Counted from the stretch's first letter, positions 51,345 to 61,266 are shown. The stretch is 64,000 bases of DNA from an uncultured Acetatifactor sp. (GCA_910579755.1 CAJTVB010000007.1:95908-159907), one strand, 5' to 3'. A program made the numbers and translations. The notes: generated from the sequence alone by a model not told the origin.

Positions 51345-52471
51345 TGCAGGGAAAGAAAAGCTGGCTGGGGCTGCTTATGATGGCGGCATTGATGTGTGTT
51401 ACCGGGATTGTTTTGTTCAGGGGACAGCCCGTGAGCCTTCTCTGGGCATGCTTGAAGCATTTGAACCCCTGGTTTTTGTTGCTGGGGCTTGCTTTGATGT
51501 TTGGATATGTAGGCTGTGAAGCTCTGTGCAGCAGACTGATTCTGGGGCGGCTGGGGCACAAGATTTCCTATGGCCATTGTCTGGGATATTCCTTCGTGGG
51601 TTTTTACGTGAGCTCCATCACGCCTTCCGCCACGGGAGGACAGCCGGCACAGATTTATTACATGAGTAAGGATGGAATTCCCGCCGCCCACGGAGCGCTG
51701 AATATGATGCTTATAGCCGCCTGCTACCAGGTATCTGCTCTGATATGGGGAGGGGCGGTGTGGATGCTTTTCCCTGCTGTGCGCGCCGTCATGGGAAGTG
51801 GTCTGGGAGTGTTTTTGCTTTATGGAGCGGGAATGATGATGGTGCTTACTCTGGGTATGGCCATGGTTATGTTTCTGCCGGGACCTTCCAGGCGTATCTG
51901 CAACAAAGTGCTGGCTCTGCTCCAGGCGCTGAGAATTCTTCGGAATCCTAAGGCGGCCAGGGAAAGGCTGGACCGGCATCTGGCCGAGTATGCCCGGGGT
52001 GCGGTCTGCATTCGGAAGAACCCGGGACTGGTGCTTAGAGTGTTGCTTTTGTGTGTGGTGCAGCTGGGAATGCTGTTTTCCGTTCCCTGGGCGGTGTATC
52101 TGGCTTTTGGGCTTCAGGGGCAGAGCTGGATCCAGGTGGCGGGCCTTCAGGCGTTGCTGACTTTGGCTGTGTGTAATCTGCCGCTTCCCGGTGCCGTAGG
52201 GCCTGCCGAAGTGGGCTTTGTCACTGCCTTTACCGCCGTATTTGGAGCCCAGCTGGTGACGCCGGCCATGCTGGTATCCCGGGGCATCAGCTTCTATGCA
52301 TTTTTGCTGATCAGTTTTGCAGTGGCCGTCGGAGTTCATGTCCGTACCAGTCGTGAAGCCCGTAACAGGGCATTGCGAGAAATGACCTCGGGACAGACGG
52401 GAGCCAGGGTGAGAGCCGTGAGAAGGTATCTGAACACCCGGATGGAGGGAACGGAGCTGCCCATGGCTTGA
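51341..52471 (+). CDS. Flippase-like membrane protein (LPG_synthase_TM / UPF0104 family)
   Basis: A 376-residue protein with about eight helices and the family marks GYSFVGFYVSSITPSATGGQPAQIYYM and LPLPGAVGPAEVGFVTAF. It is the transmembrane half of MprF-like proteins without the aminoacyl transferase domain, a group linked to lipid translocation in glycolipid pathways. It is translationally coupled to the MGDG-synthase-like gene and may move its product across the membrane. Substrate is inference. Confidence 0.87.
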   Translation: MMQGKKSWLGLLMMAALMCVTGIVLFRGQPVSLLWACLKHLNPWFLLLGLALMFGYVGCEALCSRLILGRLGHKISYGHCLGYSFVGFYVSSITPSATGGQPAQIYYMSKDGIPAAHGALNMMLIAACYQVSALIWGGAVWMLFPAVRAVMGSGLGVFLLYGAGMMMVLTLGMAMVMFLPGPSRRICNKVLALLQALRILRNPKAARERLDRHLAEYARGAVCIRKNPGLVLRVLLLCVVQLGMLFSVPWAVYLAFGLQGQSWIQVAGLQALLTLAVCNLPLPGAVGPAEVGFVTAFTAVFGAQLVTPAMLVSRGISFYAFLLISFAVAVGVHVRTSREARNRALREMTSGQTGARVRAVRRYLNTRMEGTELPMA

Positions 52472-52619
52472 ACGGCATGGATTGCCGGAAGAATCCTATA
52501 TCCAATATTGACATATTCCTATAGGGCTTGTTACAATAGCCACAGGGTTAACGTTTTTTATAAAATAATAAGGAAACAGTGCCCGTGACTATTAGACAAG
52601 TGCAGAGAGGATATGTATT

Positions 52620-55600
52620 ATGTATCACTGTCATCTTCATTTTTATTTAGCAGGCCGTCAAAACAGGGTGTTTGACATTATTAAAGAAATGCCGCCTCTG
52701 GAGAATTTTGCCCATGAATTTGCGGAGAGCTCCGAGTTGGACCAGGCGCTGGCAGCGGAGGCTGATGTGATCCTGGCAGATTTGGAGAGTATCAAGGCCG
52801 TTGGAATCTTAGAAACTCTGGCTCCGAAGAAGGACGAAGGGAAACAGGTTATTTTGATTGTACAGGAGGATCAGTTTTTTGAACTGGAGGAATATCCGCC
52901 GCAGATCAGAGATATCTGGACTGCATCAATGTCTGACAGAGAGATTCGATTTCGATTTTTGAGATGGCAGCAAGCCTGCAAAGCCGAGAAGGATTTCTGG
53001 GAAACCAAGCAATACTTGGAGGCTGCTATTAATCATAGTCCTAATTTGGTCTGGTATAAAGATAAAGAAGGGATCCACAGAAAGGTTAACGACAGCTTCT
53101 GCAACACGGTAAACAAGACCAGACAGCAGGTGGAAGGACGGGGGCATGCCTATATCTGGGACGTAGAGGAGGATGATCCGGCCTGCATCGAGTCGGAGCA
53201 GGAGGTAATGCGCAAAAGGGCCACCTGCGTATCTGAGGAGATAATTAAGACGGGGAAAGGAATGAGAACTCTTACCACGTATAAGTCGCCTCTTTATGAT
53301 CTGGACGGAAGTGTTATGGGAACGGTGGGTGTGGCCATCGATGTGACCCAGGAGCGTGCCTATGAGCAGGAGATTATAAAAAAGAACCATACTTTGGAAG
53401 CGATTTTTACTTCCATAGATTGCGGCGTAATTCTTCATACGCTGGATGGAAAGAAGATTCTGAACATAAACCGGGCTGCATTGAAAATTTTAGGCTACGA
53501 GTCCCAGGAGGAGCTTGCGGCAGGAGGATTCGACCTGGTGGCGGCTTCTATTGTGGAGGAGGACAAGGAAAAGCTTCGGGAGGATATCCGGGAGCTGAAA
53601 AATGTGGGAGACAGCGCCAGCGTAAGCTACCGGGTACTGCACAAAAACGGTGAAATCCTGCATATCATGGGAAATGTGAAGCTTTTGGAGGAAAACGGAG
53701 AACTGGTATATCAGCGTTTCCTCTTAGACTGTACGGCTCAGAAACTGCAGGAGAAAAAGAAAGAGCAATATCTGAATGCCCTGCTCCAGGCGTTAAGCAC
53801 TGATTATAATTTTGTCTTTGCTGTTGATCTGGATGTGGAAAAGGTTTCTGTTCTCCGGAATGATGAGGATACCGGGGGTGTCTTTGGGACTGCCTTTAAC
53901 GGCGAAAGATCATTCTGCGAAAACATGGAGACGTACATACAGGAATATGTATATGAAGAGGATCGGGAAATGCTGCGGGAGGCCGCCCGTGGACTGAAGG
54001 AGGAATTGGCGGAAAAGAAGCAGTATTATGTGGATCATCGTATTTTGATTGACGGTGAGATGAAGTACTTCCAGATGAAGGCGGTGCGTTCGGGAAGCTG
54101 GGAGGCGGATCACGGGATCGTTCTGGGCTTTCGGAGTGTGGACGAGGAGATTCGCAATGAAATGGAGAAGAAGAGTCTGCTGGAGGATGCTCTGATGCAG
54201 GCGAATCAGGCCAACAAGGCTAAAAGCATATTCCTTTCCAATATGTCCCACGATATCCGGACGCCCATGAATGCCATCGTGGGCTTTACAGCCCTGGCGA
54301 TTGCCCATATAGACCGTAAAGAGCAGGTGGAGGAATATTTGAAAAAAATCATGACCTCCGGAAATCATCTGCTGAGCCTGATTAATGATGTCCTGGATAT
54401 GAGCCGTATTGAAAGCGGGAAAATGCATTTGGATGAGAAACCATGCAGTCTGCCGGACATTTTGCATGGGTTGCGCAGTATTCTGCAGGCGGATATCCGC
54501 TCCAAGCAGTTGGAGCTGTACATTGATGCCGTGGATGTGATGGATGAGGAAATTTACTGTGATAAGCTCCGGCTGAATCAGGTATTATTGAATCTGCTCA
54601 GCAACGCGGTGAAGTATACCTGTGCCGGAGGGATCGTCACCATGCGGATCACGGAAAAGCCGGGAGCGCCGGAGGGCCGTGCCAAGTATGAGTTTTTAAT
54701 TAAGGATACCGGCATCGGCATGAGCAAGGAGTTTGTAGAACGCATTTTTGAACCCTTTGAGAGGGAAACAACCTCCACCATCAGCAAAATTCAGGGAACC
54801 GGCCTGGGGATGGCCATCACGAAAAATATTGTGGATATGATGAACGGTACGATACAGATAAAGAGCGAGCCGGGGGTGGGAACGGAGATCACTGTATCCT
54901 TTACCTTCCGTGTTCATTCAGGATCTCAGGAGCCCAGGGACATTCCGAAGCTGAAGGGCTGCCGGGCGCTTGTGGTGGACGATGATTTTAATACCTGCGA
55001 CAGTGTGTCCTACATGCTGGGGCAGCTGGGGATGAGAGCGGAGTGGACGCTTTCGGGAAAGGAAGCGGTGCTTCGCACCAAGCAGGCGATCATGCGGGAG
55101 GACAACTATTGCGTCTATATTATTGACTGGATGCTGCCGGATATGAACGGTGTGGAGGTGACCCGGCGGATCCGGAAGGAGACCGGTGGAAATGTGCCGG
55201 TGATAGTTCTGACGGCCTATGATTGGTCCGACATTGAGGAAGAGGCCAGGGAGGCGGGAGTGACGGCCTTCTGCAGTAAGCCGCTGTTTCTGTCGGAGCT
55301 TCGCAGCTGTCTGCATTCCGTGATCGGTGCGGAAGAGAAGGAAGAGATAAAAACCAGCGAAAGAAAGGAGAACTTCCAGGCGGGACGGATTCTTCTGGCT
55401 GAGGATAATGAATTGAATCAGGAGATTGCCACGGCGATTCTGGGGGATGCAGGCTTTACCACGGAAGTGGCGGAGAATGGACAGATTGCGGTGGAGATGC
55501 TTGAAAAATCCGAGCCGGGCTATTATCAGATGATTCTAATGGATGTGCAGATGCCTGTGATGAACGGATATGAGGCCACCCGCGAGATTCGCGCTCTGGA

Positions 55601-55757
55601 GAATGGCGGGCTTGCTTCCATACCGATTTTGGCTATGACGGCCAATGCCTTTGAGGAGGATAAGCAGCGGGCGATACAGTGCGGTATGAATGGCCATATT
55701 GCAAAACCCATTGATGTGGAAAAACTGTTTGAGACGCTGGAGGAAATATTGAACTGA
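52620..55757 (+). CDS. Large PAS hybrid histidine kinase with two receivers
   Basis: A 1045-residue soluble hybrid kinase. Order: a degenerate receiver-like N-terminal part (about 1-125), PAS (about 130-255, NHSPNLVWYKDKEGIHRKVN), PAS (about 262-385), a third PAS-like segment (about 395-510), HisKA (phospho-His in SNMSHDIRTPMNAIVGF, about 543), HATPase (LLSNAVKYTC, KDTGIGMSKEFVERIFEPF, GLGMAITKNIV), receiver 1 (about 780-895, phospho-Asp in IIDWMLPDMNG) and receiver 2 (about 925-1040, phospho-Asp in LMDVQMPVMNG). It has no output domain and no partner regulator adjacent, so phosphate likely passes to a distant protein. It is single with its own terminator. Confidence 0.9.
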   Translation: MYHCHLHFYLAGRQNRVFDIIKEMPPLENFAHEFAESSELDQALAAEADVILADLESIKAVGILETLAPKKDEGKQVILIVQEDQFFELEEYPPQIRDIWTASMSDREIRFRFLRWQQACKAEKDFWETKQYLEAAINHSPNLVWYKDKEGIHRKVNDSFCNTVNKTRQQVEGRGHAYIWDVEEDDPACIESEQEVMRKRATCVSEEIIKTGKGMRTLTTYKSPLYDLDGSVMGTVGVAIDVTQERAYEQEIIKKNHTLEAIFTSIDCGVILHTLDGKKILNINRAALKILGYESQEELAAGGFDLVAASIVEEDKEKLREDIRELKNVGDSASVSYRVLHKNGEILHIMGNVKLLEENGELVYQRFLLDCTAQKLQEKKKEQYLNALLQALSTDYNFVFAVDLDVEKVSVLRNDEDTGGVFGTAFNGERSFCENMETYIQEYVYEEDREMLREAARGLKEELAEKKQYYVDHRILIDGEMKYFQMKAVRSGSWEADHGIVLGFRSVDEEIRNEMEKKSLLEDALMQANQANKAKSIFLSNMSHDIRTPMNAIVGFTALAIAHIDRKEQVEEYLKKIMTSGNHLLSLINDVLDMSRIESGKMHLDEKPCSLPDILHGLRSILQADIRSKQLELYIDAVDVMDEEIYCDKLRLNQVLLNLLSNAVKYTCAGGIVTMRITEKPGAPEGRAKYEFLIKDTGIGMSKEFVERIFEPFERETTSTISKIQGTGLGMAITKNIVDMMNGTIQIKSEPGVGTEITVSFTFRVHSGSQEPRDIPKLKGCRALVVDDDFNTCDSVSYMLGQLGMRAEWTLSGKEAVLRTKQAIMREDNYCVYIIDWMLPDMNGVEVTRRIRKETGGNVPVIVLTAYDWSDIEEEAREAGVTAFCSKPLFLSELRSCLHSVIGAEEKEEIKTSERKENFQAGRILLAEDNELNQEIATAILGDAGFTTEVAENGQIAVEMLEKSEPGYYQMILMDVQMPVMNGYEATREIRALENGGLASIPILAMTANAFEEDKQRAIQCGMNGHIAKPIDVEKLFETLEEILN

Positions 55758-55772
55758 TTCGGAGAAATTGAG

Positions 55773-55840
55773 GCGTCAGGAAATTTTGCGGCTGCAGAGA
55801 AAACGGCTGAGGCGGCTGACAAAATTTCCGGCGCTTTTTT
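55773..55840 (+). terminator. Terminator after the hybrid kinase
   Basis: Arms GGAAATTTTG (55779-55788) and CAAAATTTCC (55820-55829), with outer GCG/CGC pairs and an inner GGCTG/CGGCT-rich loop, are followed by CTTTTTT. Confidence 0.75.
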
Positions 55841-55917
55841 GTATCATAAGATAGAGGTATTCTTTATTCTGACGGCTTGCGGAAAGGGTATCGGAAAGAT
55901 GGAGGGGAGGCGGATCG

Positions 55918-57363
55918 ATGTTTCCGGAGCAGTTTTTGGAAAGAATGCAGCAGATGCTGGGACAGGAGTATAATGCTTTTTTGGAGAGCCTTCAGGGCAA
56001 GCCCTGTCAGGCCCTGCGGCTGAATTCTCTGAAGATGGGAGCAGACGGCAGGAATGCGGCAGAGGCTTTTGGAATACGGGATGAAACATGGGAACCTGGG
56101 GAATCAGGCGGCCCGGGAGAGGGAGCGGTGAAGAGCTTCGCCCGGCTGGAAAGGGTGCCCTGGACGGAAAACGGATATTACTATAATGAAGAGGCTCATC
56201 CCGGGCGCCATCCTTACCATCAGGCAGGATTGTATTATATCCAGGAGCCCAGTGCCATGGCTGTGGCAGAGCTTTTGGAGGCACAGCCGGGGGAGAGGAT
56301 TCTGGATCTGTGTGCGGCACCGGGAGGAAAGGCCACCCGGATTGCCGCGGAAATGAAAGGACAGGGATTTCTTCTGTGTAATGAAATCCATTTGGCCAGG
56401 GCCCGGGCTCTGTCGGAAAATATTGAGCGTATGGGTGTTGTGAACGCCTGTGTTGCCAATGAGCAGCCCGGGCGGCTGGCGGAGATCTTTCCGGGATATT
56501 TTGACAGGATCCTGGTGGATGCTCCCTGCTCCGGAGAAGGGATGTTTCGGAAGAATCCGGAGGCCTGCGGCGAGTGGAGCCCGGAGAATGTGGCTATGTG
56601 CGCAGAACGACAGAAGGAGATACTGGATTGTGCCGCAAGGATGCTGCGGCCCGGAGGCAGGCTTGTCTATTCTACCTGTACTTTCGCACCGGAGGAAAAC
56701 GAGGAAACGATCAGCAGCTTTACGGAGCGCTGGGGAGAATATGAGATGGTCTCCATTGATAGAAAACGATTCGGTCTGCCTGACGGCGGTGAGGGACCTT
56801 ATCTGCGCCTGTGGCCTCATCGCATCCGGGGAGAGGGGCATTTTGCGGCAGTGCTGAAGAAGGCGGGAGACCAGGAGCCGGGGTGCCGCAGGGGCAGTGG
56901 CAACGGCGTACTCAAGGGACTCGGTGAGAGAGAGCTTGGAGAGTTTCCTGCTTTTTGCAGGGAAGCGCTTTTGCGGATGCCTGTGCCGGAGGGCAAAGAG
57001 GACTCCCGGCCTCTTTTCCTGCGCTTTGGGGATAATCTGTATCTGGCGCCGCCGGAAATGCCCGGTTTGGAGGGTCTGAAGGTGGTGCGCCCGGGGCTGC
57101 ACCTGGGAGAGCTGAAAAAGAACCGCTTTCAGCCTTCCCATGCGCTGGCTTTGGCTATGTCTCCCCGGGATGCCGTTCATGTATGGAATCTGAGGGCGGA
57201 GGATGAGGAGACGGCGGTCTATCTGAACGGACAGACATTTCCTGCTCAGGGGGAAAAGGGATGGTATTTGATCTGTGTGGACGGCTTTTCCCTGGGATGG
57301 GGAAAGCTGTCGGCAGGCATTATGAAAAATCATTATCCCAGGGGGCTGAGAAGTGTACGGTAA
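55918..57363 (+). CDS. rsmF: RsmF-type rRNA m5C methyltransferase
   Basis: A 481-residue NOL1/NOP2/Sun-family RNA methyltransferase. SAM site ILDLCAAPGGKATRIAAEM, motif IV VDAPCSGEGMFRKNPEA (with Pro-Cys) and motif VI RLVYSTCTFAPEENEETI supply the two catalytic cysteines for 5-methylcytidine formation in 16S rRNA. The N-terminal part (PCQALRLNSLKM) and the C-terminal PUA-like domain (about 385-481, KKNRFQPSHALALAM and VYLNGQTFPAQGEKGWYLI) match YebU/RsmF. Start ATG 55918 after GGAGGGGAGG. Single gene before phosphofructokinase. Confidence 0.92.
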   Translation: MFPEQFLERMQQMLGQEYNAFLESLQGKPCQALRLNSLKMGADGRNAAEAFGIRDETWEPGESGGPGEGAVKSFARLERVPWTENGYYYNEEAHPGRHPYHQAGLYYIQEPSAMAVAELLEAQPGERILDLCAAPGGKATRIAAEMKGQGFLLCNEIHLARARALSENIERMGVVNACVANEQPGRLAEIFPGYFDRILVDAPCSGEGMFRKNPEACGEWSPENVAMCAERQKEILDCAARMLRPGGRLVYSTCTFAPEENEETISSFTERWGEYEMVSIDRKRFGLPDGGEGPYLRLWPHRIRGEGHFAAVLKKAGDQEPGCRRGSGNGVLKGLGERELGEFPAFCREALLRMPVPEGKEDSRPLFLRFGDNLYLAPPEMPGLEGLKVVRPGLHLGELKKNRFQPSHALALAMSPRDAVHVWNLRAEDEETAVYLNGQTFPAQGEKGWYLICVDGFSLGWGKLSAGIMKNHYPRGLRSVR

Positions 57364-57457
57364 ATTTTCTGATTTTTCTTGCCTTCATGGGATTGTAAAT
57401 TGTACCGGCTTTGAGTATAATGAAATAAAAATTTCAAATCGAAGGAGGATTTGCAAA

Positions 57458-58699
57458 ATGGGGAAGAAACGCAACATCATTGTAGGACAGTCGGGAGGCC
57501 CCACTTCCGTAATCAACTCCAGTCTGGCTGGCGTATACAAGACTGCCAGAGAGCGCGGCTTTCATAAGGTTTACGGAATGCTGCATGGGGTCCAGGGCTT
57601 TCTGGATGAGCAGTATGTAGACCTTTCCACCCAGATCCATTCGGATATGGATATCGAGCTGCTGAAGAGGACGCCCTCTGCATTCCTGGGATCCTGCCGC
57701 TATAAGCTGCCGGAGATCCATGAGAATCCCGATATCTATGAGAAGATCTTTTCCATACTGGACAAGCTGGAGATCGAGGCGTTTATTTATATCGGCGGAA
57801 ATGATTCCATGGATACCATCAAGAAGCTGTCCGACTATGCGATTATCAAGGGACATTCCCAGAAGTTCCTGGGAGTGCCTAAGACCATAGACAACGATCT
57901 GGCGCTGACTGACCATACTCCCGGCTTCGGAAGCGCTGCTAAGTATATTGCCGCTTCCACCAAGGAAGTAATCCGTGATGCCCTTGGCCTGACCTACAAC
58001 AAGGAATCCATTACCGTGATCGAGATCATGGGGCGCAATGCAGGCTGGCTCACCGGCGCCACGGCTCTGGCAAAGACAGAGGAATGCGACGGTCCGGATC
58101 TGATTTATCTGCCGGAGGTAGAATTTGACATTGAAAAGTTCCTGAAGAAGGTTCAGGAGCTGCTGAAAAAGAAGCATTCTCTTGTGATCGCCGTTTCCGA
58201 GGGGATCAAGCTGGCTGACGGCAGGTATGTCTGCGAGTTGTCCGGAGGAGCGGAATATGTAGATGCCTTTGGCCACAAGCAGCTGCAGGGTACAGCCACC
58301 TACCTGGCTGGCTTCCTGGGAGCCGAGATCGGCTGCAAGACCCGCGGCATTGAGTTTTCCACTCTGCAGCGCAGCGCCTCTCATATGGCTTCACGCGTGG
58401 ACGTGGATGAGGCCTTCATGGTGGGCGGTGCTGCCGTAAAGGCTGCGGACGAAGGTGATACCGGTAAGATGGTAGTTATAGACCGTGTATCCGACGATCC
58501 TTACATGAGCGCTGCCGGAATTTATGATGTTCATCGGATTGCCAACAATGAGAGACTGGTTCCCCGCAACTGGGTTAACAAAGAGGGCAACTATGTAACA
58601 GATGAGTTTATCAATTACATTGAGCCTCTGATCCAGGGCGATTACCAGCCGTTCATGGTAAATGGTCTGCCTCAGCATCTTGTGCTTCACAAAAAATAA
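57458..58699 (+). CDS. Phosphofructokinase, pyrophosphate-dependent type
   Basis: A 413-residue phosphofructokinase. It opens with IIVGQSGGPTSVINSSLAGV; the phosphate-donor residues are those of the pyrophosphate-using group: Asp in GGNDSMDTIKK (ATP enzymes have GGxGS) and Lys in VPKTIDNDL (ATP enzymes have GTIDND). The fructose-6-phosphate site MGRNAGWLTGA is present. It would phosphorylate fructose 6-phosphate reversibly with PPi in glycolysis. I start it at 57458 with AAGGAGG eight bases before; a longer reading overlaps the RsmF gene and lacks a site. It is probably transcribed from its own promoter. Confidence 0.9.
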   Translation: MGKKRNIIVGQSGGPTSVINSSLAGVYKTARERGFHKVYGMLHGVQGFLDEQYVDLSTQIHSDMDIELLKRTPSAFLGSCRYKLPEIHENPDIYEKIFSILDKLEIEAFIYIGGNDSMDTIKKLSDYAIIKGHSQKFLGVPKTIDNDLALTDHTPGFGSAAKYIAASTKEVIRDALGLTYNKESITVIEIMGRNAGWLTGATALAKTEECDGPDLIYLPEVEFDIEKFLKKVQELLKKKHSLVIAVSEGIKLADGRYVCELSGGAEYVDAFGHKQLQGTATYLAGFLGAEIGCKTRGIEFSTLQRSASHMASRVDVDEAFMVGGAAVKAADEGDTGKMVVIDRVSDDPYMSAAGIYDVHRIANNERLVPRNWVNKEGNYVTDEFINYIEPLIQGDYQPFMVNGLPQHLVLHKK

Positions 58700-58772
58700 G
58701 AAAACATAGAAAAGCGGTGGCTGCGGGCTGTTCCAGAGACAAAATAAATACCTGCAGCCGCCGGGAGAAGCT

Positions 58773-59561
58773 ATGAGGACAGAGATTATATACGAAGACA
58801 GAGACTTACTGGTGGTTCGCAAGCCTGCAGGGCTGGCGTCTCAGACATCGGAGGTTCGCAGGCAGGACGTGGTGAGCGAGCTGAAGAATTATCTGTCAGC
58901 ACATTGCTTCAAAGACCCGTTGTCGGAGGAAGCGACGGCATACAAGATTCGTCATCAGGAGCCCTTTCTGGGAGTGGTTCATCGTCTGGACCAGCCCGTG
59001 GAAGGGCTTCTTGTGTTTGCCAAAAACAAAAAAACGGCAGCAGATTTATCTGCCCAGCTTCAGGGCCGGGAGAGTGCGGGGGCACTGAACAAGCGTTACT
59101 ATGCGGTGCTCTGCGGTGAGCCTGCGCAGGATGCGGAAGAGCTTATTGATTACATGTATAAGGATAATAGCCGTAGAGCGGTTGTTCTGGACCGAGAGGA
59201 CCGGGGGCGGTTTCCTCAGGCAGGGAAAGCGGTTCTCTTCTTTTCTGTGCTGAAAAAGATGCGGGTGCCGGACACAGGCCTGCGGGACAGAAAGGCTCTT
59301 CCGGAAAAGCTGACTTTAGCGGATATCCGGATCGATACAGGGCGCTTTCATCAGATTCGGGCCCAGATGGCACATAAGGGCCTGCCTCTTTTGGGGGATA
59401 TGAAGTATGGAAGTGAAGCCTCCATGGCCCTGTCCCGGCAGCTGGGAATCAAAAATGCGGCTCTTTGTGCGTACTGCCTGGAGTTTACACATCCGGCCAC
59501 AAAGGAGAAGCTACGTTTTCAAACAGAAGCCGAGGGGGAGGCTTTTCGTTTGTTTTCCTGA
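58773..59561 (+). CDS. RluA-family pseudouridine synthase
   Basis: A 262-residue pseudouridine synthase of the RluA group. The catalytic Asp is in VVHRLDQPVEGLLVFAK; other conserved parts are YEDRDLLVVRKPAGL, RYYAVLCG and RIDTGRFHQIRAQMAHKGLPLLGD. It has no S4 domain. It isomerises uridine in rRNA or tRNA. A GC hairpin (58715-58763) sits just in front of its ribosome site. The gene follows phosphofructokinase by 73 bp. Confidence 0.92.
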   Translation: MRTEIIYEDRDLLVVRKPAGLASQTSEVRRQDVVSELKNYLSAHCFKDPLSEEATAYKIRHQEPFLGVVHRLDQPVEGLLVFAKNKKTAADLSAQLQGRESAGALNKRYYAVLCGEPAQDAEELIDYMYKDNSRRAVVLDREDRGRFPQAGKAVLFFSVLKKMRVPDTGLRDRKALPEKLTLADIRIDTGRFHQIRAQMAHKGLPLLGDMKYGSEASMALSRQLGIKNAALCAYCLEFTHPATKEKLRFQTEAEGEAFRLFS

Positions 59562-59701
59562 CCTTCAGAAAGATTTTTGGGGGCTTCTGCGTACAGCGTT
59601 CCTGGCTGAATTGAAATTTTCAGGAATGACAGTTATATTTTCACCTAAGATAAGCATACTAAGAGCAACCCATTATTCTGTATGCCCGGAGGCTCTTTTG
59701 T

Positions 59702-60754
59702 ATGGTAGAGAAAATCAGAAACAATAGAATTACAATGCTGCTCCTTCTGACGGGGGCAGTTTATTTTTTCCTGAAGGTGATCGTGCCTGTGACGGCGCCT
59801 ATTTTGCTGGCTATGCTGTTTGTGACGATTTTCGGTCCCTTGCTCCAGCGGATGCAGAAAAGGCTGAGACTGCACAGACAGGCCGGAGCGGTGCTTCTGC
59901 TGTTGATAGCCTGTGTGTTTCTGGGGGCGCTGGTGTGGGTATTGTTTTCCTGGATTGTGGGAAGTCTTCCGGACTGGATCGATGGCTTGGAAACGCTGGA
60001 GAAAAATATGGGCGTTATCGTACACCGGATCTGTGAGACAGTGGGAAGAACTATAAGGATTGACAGCGAATATTTGGAAAATACGATATTTTCAGGGATC
60101 CAGCAGGGGATCGATTATTTTCAGCTGCAGTTTCTGCCGGGCATGTTTTCCCAATCCCTGGAGTTTGTAAAGGGGCTGGGTGCTTTTGGGGGATTTTTGG
60201 TGACCTTCCTCATTGCCACGGTGCTTTTGGCAAAGGACTATGACAATATTATGAACCGGCTGCTGGACAGGGAGGAATGCTATCTGTTCCTGGAGGTGGT
60301 ATGCGGCGTCATTCGGTACATCGCCACCTACGTAAAGGCCCAGGTCATCATTATGACTATTATAGGAATCGCTGCGGCAGTCACATTGGGAATTGGCGGA
60401 ATCCAGCAGGGAGTATTGTGGGGGCTGCTGGCCGGCGTGCTGGATGCGCTTCCCTTCATCGGCACAGGCATCGTATTGGTACCCCTGGGGATCCAGCAGG
60501 TATTTCTGGGAAGCTACGGGCGTGCAGTGTGTTGCCTTTTGCTATACGTGGCATGCATTTTTATCCGTGAATTTCTGGAGCCCAAGCTGATCGGGAAAAA
60601 GGTGGGGGTATCGCCTATCGCCATCTTGCTGTCTATTTATGCTGGGATCCGGCTTTTCGGACTATGGGGCATCGTGGGAGGCCCCCTGGGCTTTATTATG
60701 ATCAGCCAGGCATATGCCTGCATTTTTCGGAATAGTGAATCATCAAAAGCTTAA
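59702..60754 (+). CDS. AI-2E/PerM family membrane protein
   Basis: A 350-residue protein with the family layout: two helices at the start (YFFLKVIVPVTAPILLAMLF, VLLLLIACVFLGALVWVLFS), a central outer/helical domain, and four or five helices at the end, with the family motif GVLDALPFIGTGIVLVPLGI and IREFLEPKLIGKKVGVSP. Members include TqsA and sodium-proton antiporter-like proteins, so AI-2 export is not implied by family alone. A hairpin (AAGAGC 59661-59666 with GCTCTT 59692-59697) covers its ribosome-site region. It is convergent with the gene at 60778. Confidence 0.88.
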   Translation: MVEKIRNNRITMLLLLTGAVYFFLKVIVPVTAPILLAMLFVTIFGPLLQRMQKRLRLHRQAGAVLLLLIACVFLGALVWVLFSWIVGSLPDWIDGLETLEKNMGVIVHRICETVGRTIRIDSEYLENTIFSGIQQGIDYFQLQFLPGMFSQSLEFVKGLGAFGGFLVTFLIATVLLAKDYDNIMNRLLDREECYLFLEVVCGVIRYIATYVKAQVIIMTIIGIAAAVTLGIGGIQQGVLWGLLAGVLDALPFIGTGIVLVPLGIQQVFLGSYGRAVCCLLLYVACIFIREFLEPKLIGKKVGVSPIAILLSIYAGIRLFGLWGIVGGPLGFIMISQAYACIFRNSESSKA

Positions 60755-60777
60755 AAGAATCATGATAAGACGGTTTA

Positions 60778-61218
60778 CTATTTTAATCCCAGCCGTGACA
60801 AAAGCGAATCCAGAGCTTCTTTTGCTTTCTGAAGAGTGTCAACCGCCGCGTTCAGATTGGCCAGAGTCCGGGACAGCTCCCGGGTATCCAAATTCTCTAT
60901 GGCGATGTTCAGGGCATCTACGTTCAGCTTACCTAATGTGTCTGACACCTGTGCCCAATCCACCTGTTCCAGCGAGGAATCGATCTGCCTGACGGCAGTA
61001 TTCAGGGCCTCGATATCCACATGGGCTGCCTGTTCTGCCACAGGCAGCAGGGTTGTGGAAATAAATTCCTTTGTCTGGATATAGAGAAAAAGGCCTCCTG
61101 CCATTAAAAATGCTGTCATAAGGGAAGTGATGAGACAGAGTATTCTGGTAATCTTCAATTCTCTGCTCAGTTTTTCCAGATTGTTTGGGCGGGATTCATC
61201 CCACTTATTTTGACTCAT
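60778..61218 (-). CDS. Unknown single-pass membrane protein with helical tail
   Basis: A 146-residue protein with a basic N-terminus, one helix (about 27-48, ILCLITSLMTAFLMAGGLFLYI), and a long outer alpha-helical part with heptad-like spacing of Leu and Ile (HVDIEALNTAVRQIDSSLEQ, DALNIAIENL, ELSRTLANLNAAVDTLQKAKEALDSLL). The repeating D-x-x-x-L-N-x-A/I pattern suggests a coiled coil or a short helical repeat. No family is recognised. It follows the O-antigen-ligase-like gene by 49 bp on the same strand. Confidence 0.6.
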   Translation of the reverse strand: MSQNKWDESRPNNLEKLSRELKITRILCLITSLMTAFLMAGGLFLYIQTKEFISTTLLPVAEQAAHVDIEALNTAVRQIDSSLEQVDWAQVSDTLGKLNVDALNIAIENLDTRELSRTLANLNAAVDTLQKAKEALDSLLSRLGLK

Positions 61219-61266
61219 AGATTTTCCTCACTTTCTGCGCCGCCTGCAGCGGGGGATTGACTTTCT

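Noticed and set aside
51158..52339. A 393-codon open frame on the minus strand
   Set aside because: It is antisense to the flippase-like gene, is rich in His and Gln, and has no ribosome site; typical shadow.
58715..58763. GC-rich inverted repeat before the RluA-type gene
   Set aside because: A 10-bp stem with one wobble and 29-nt loop, no T-run; position suggests terminator but evidence is too weak to list.
59661..59697. Hairpin AAGAGC/GCTCTT over the AI-2E gene ribosome site as a possible riboswitch
   Set aside because: Only six pairs with a 25-nt loop and no known riboswitch core; could be chance or a weak terminator of the RluA gene.
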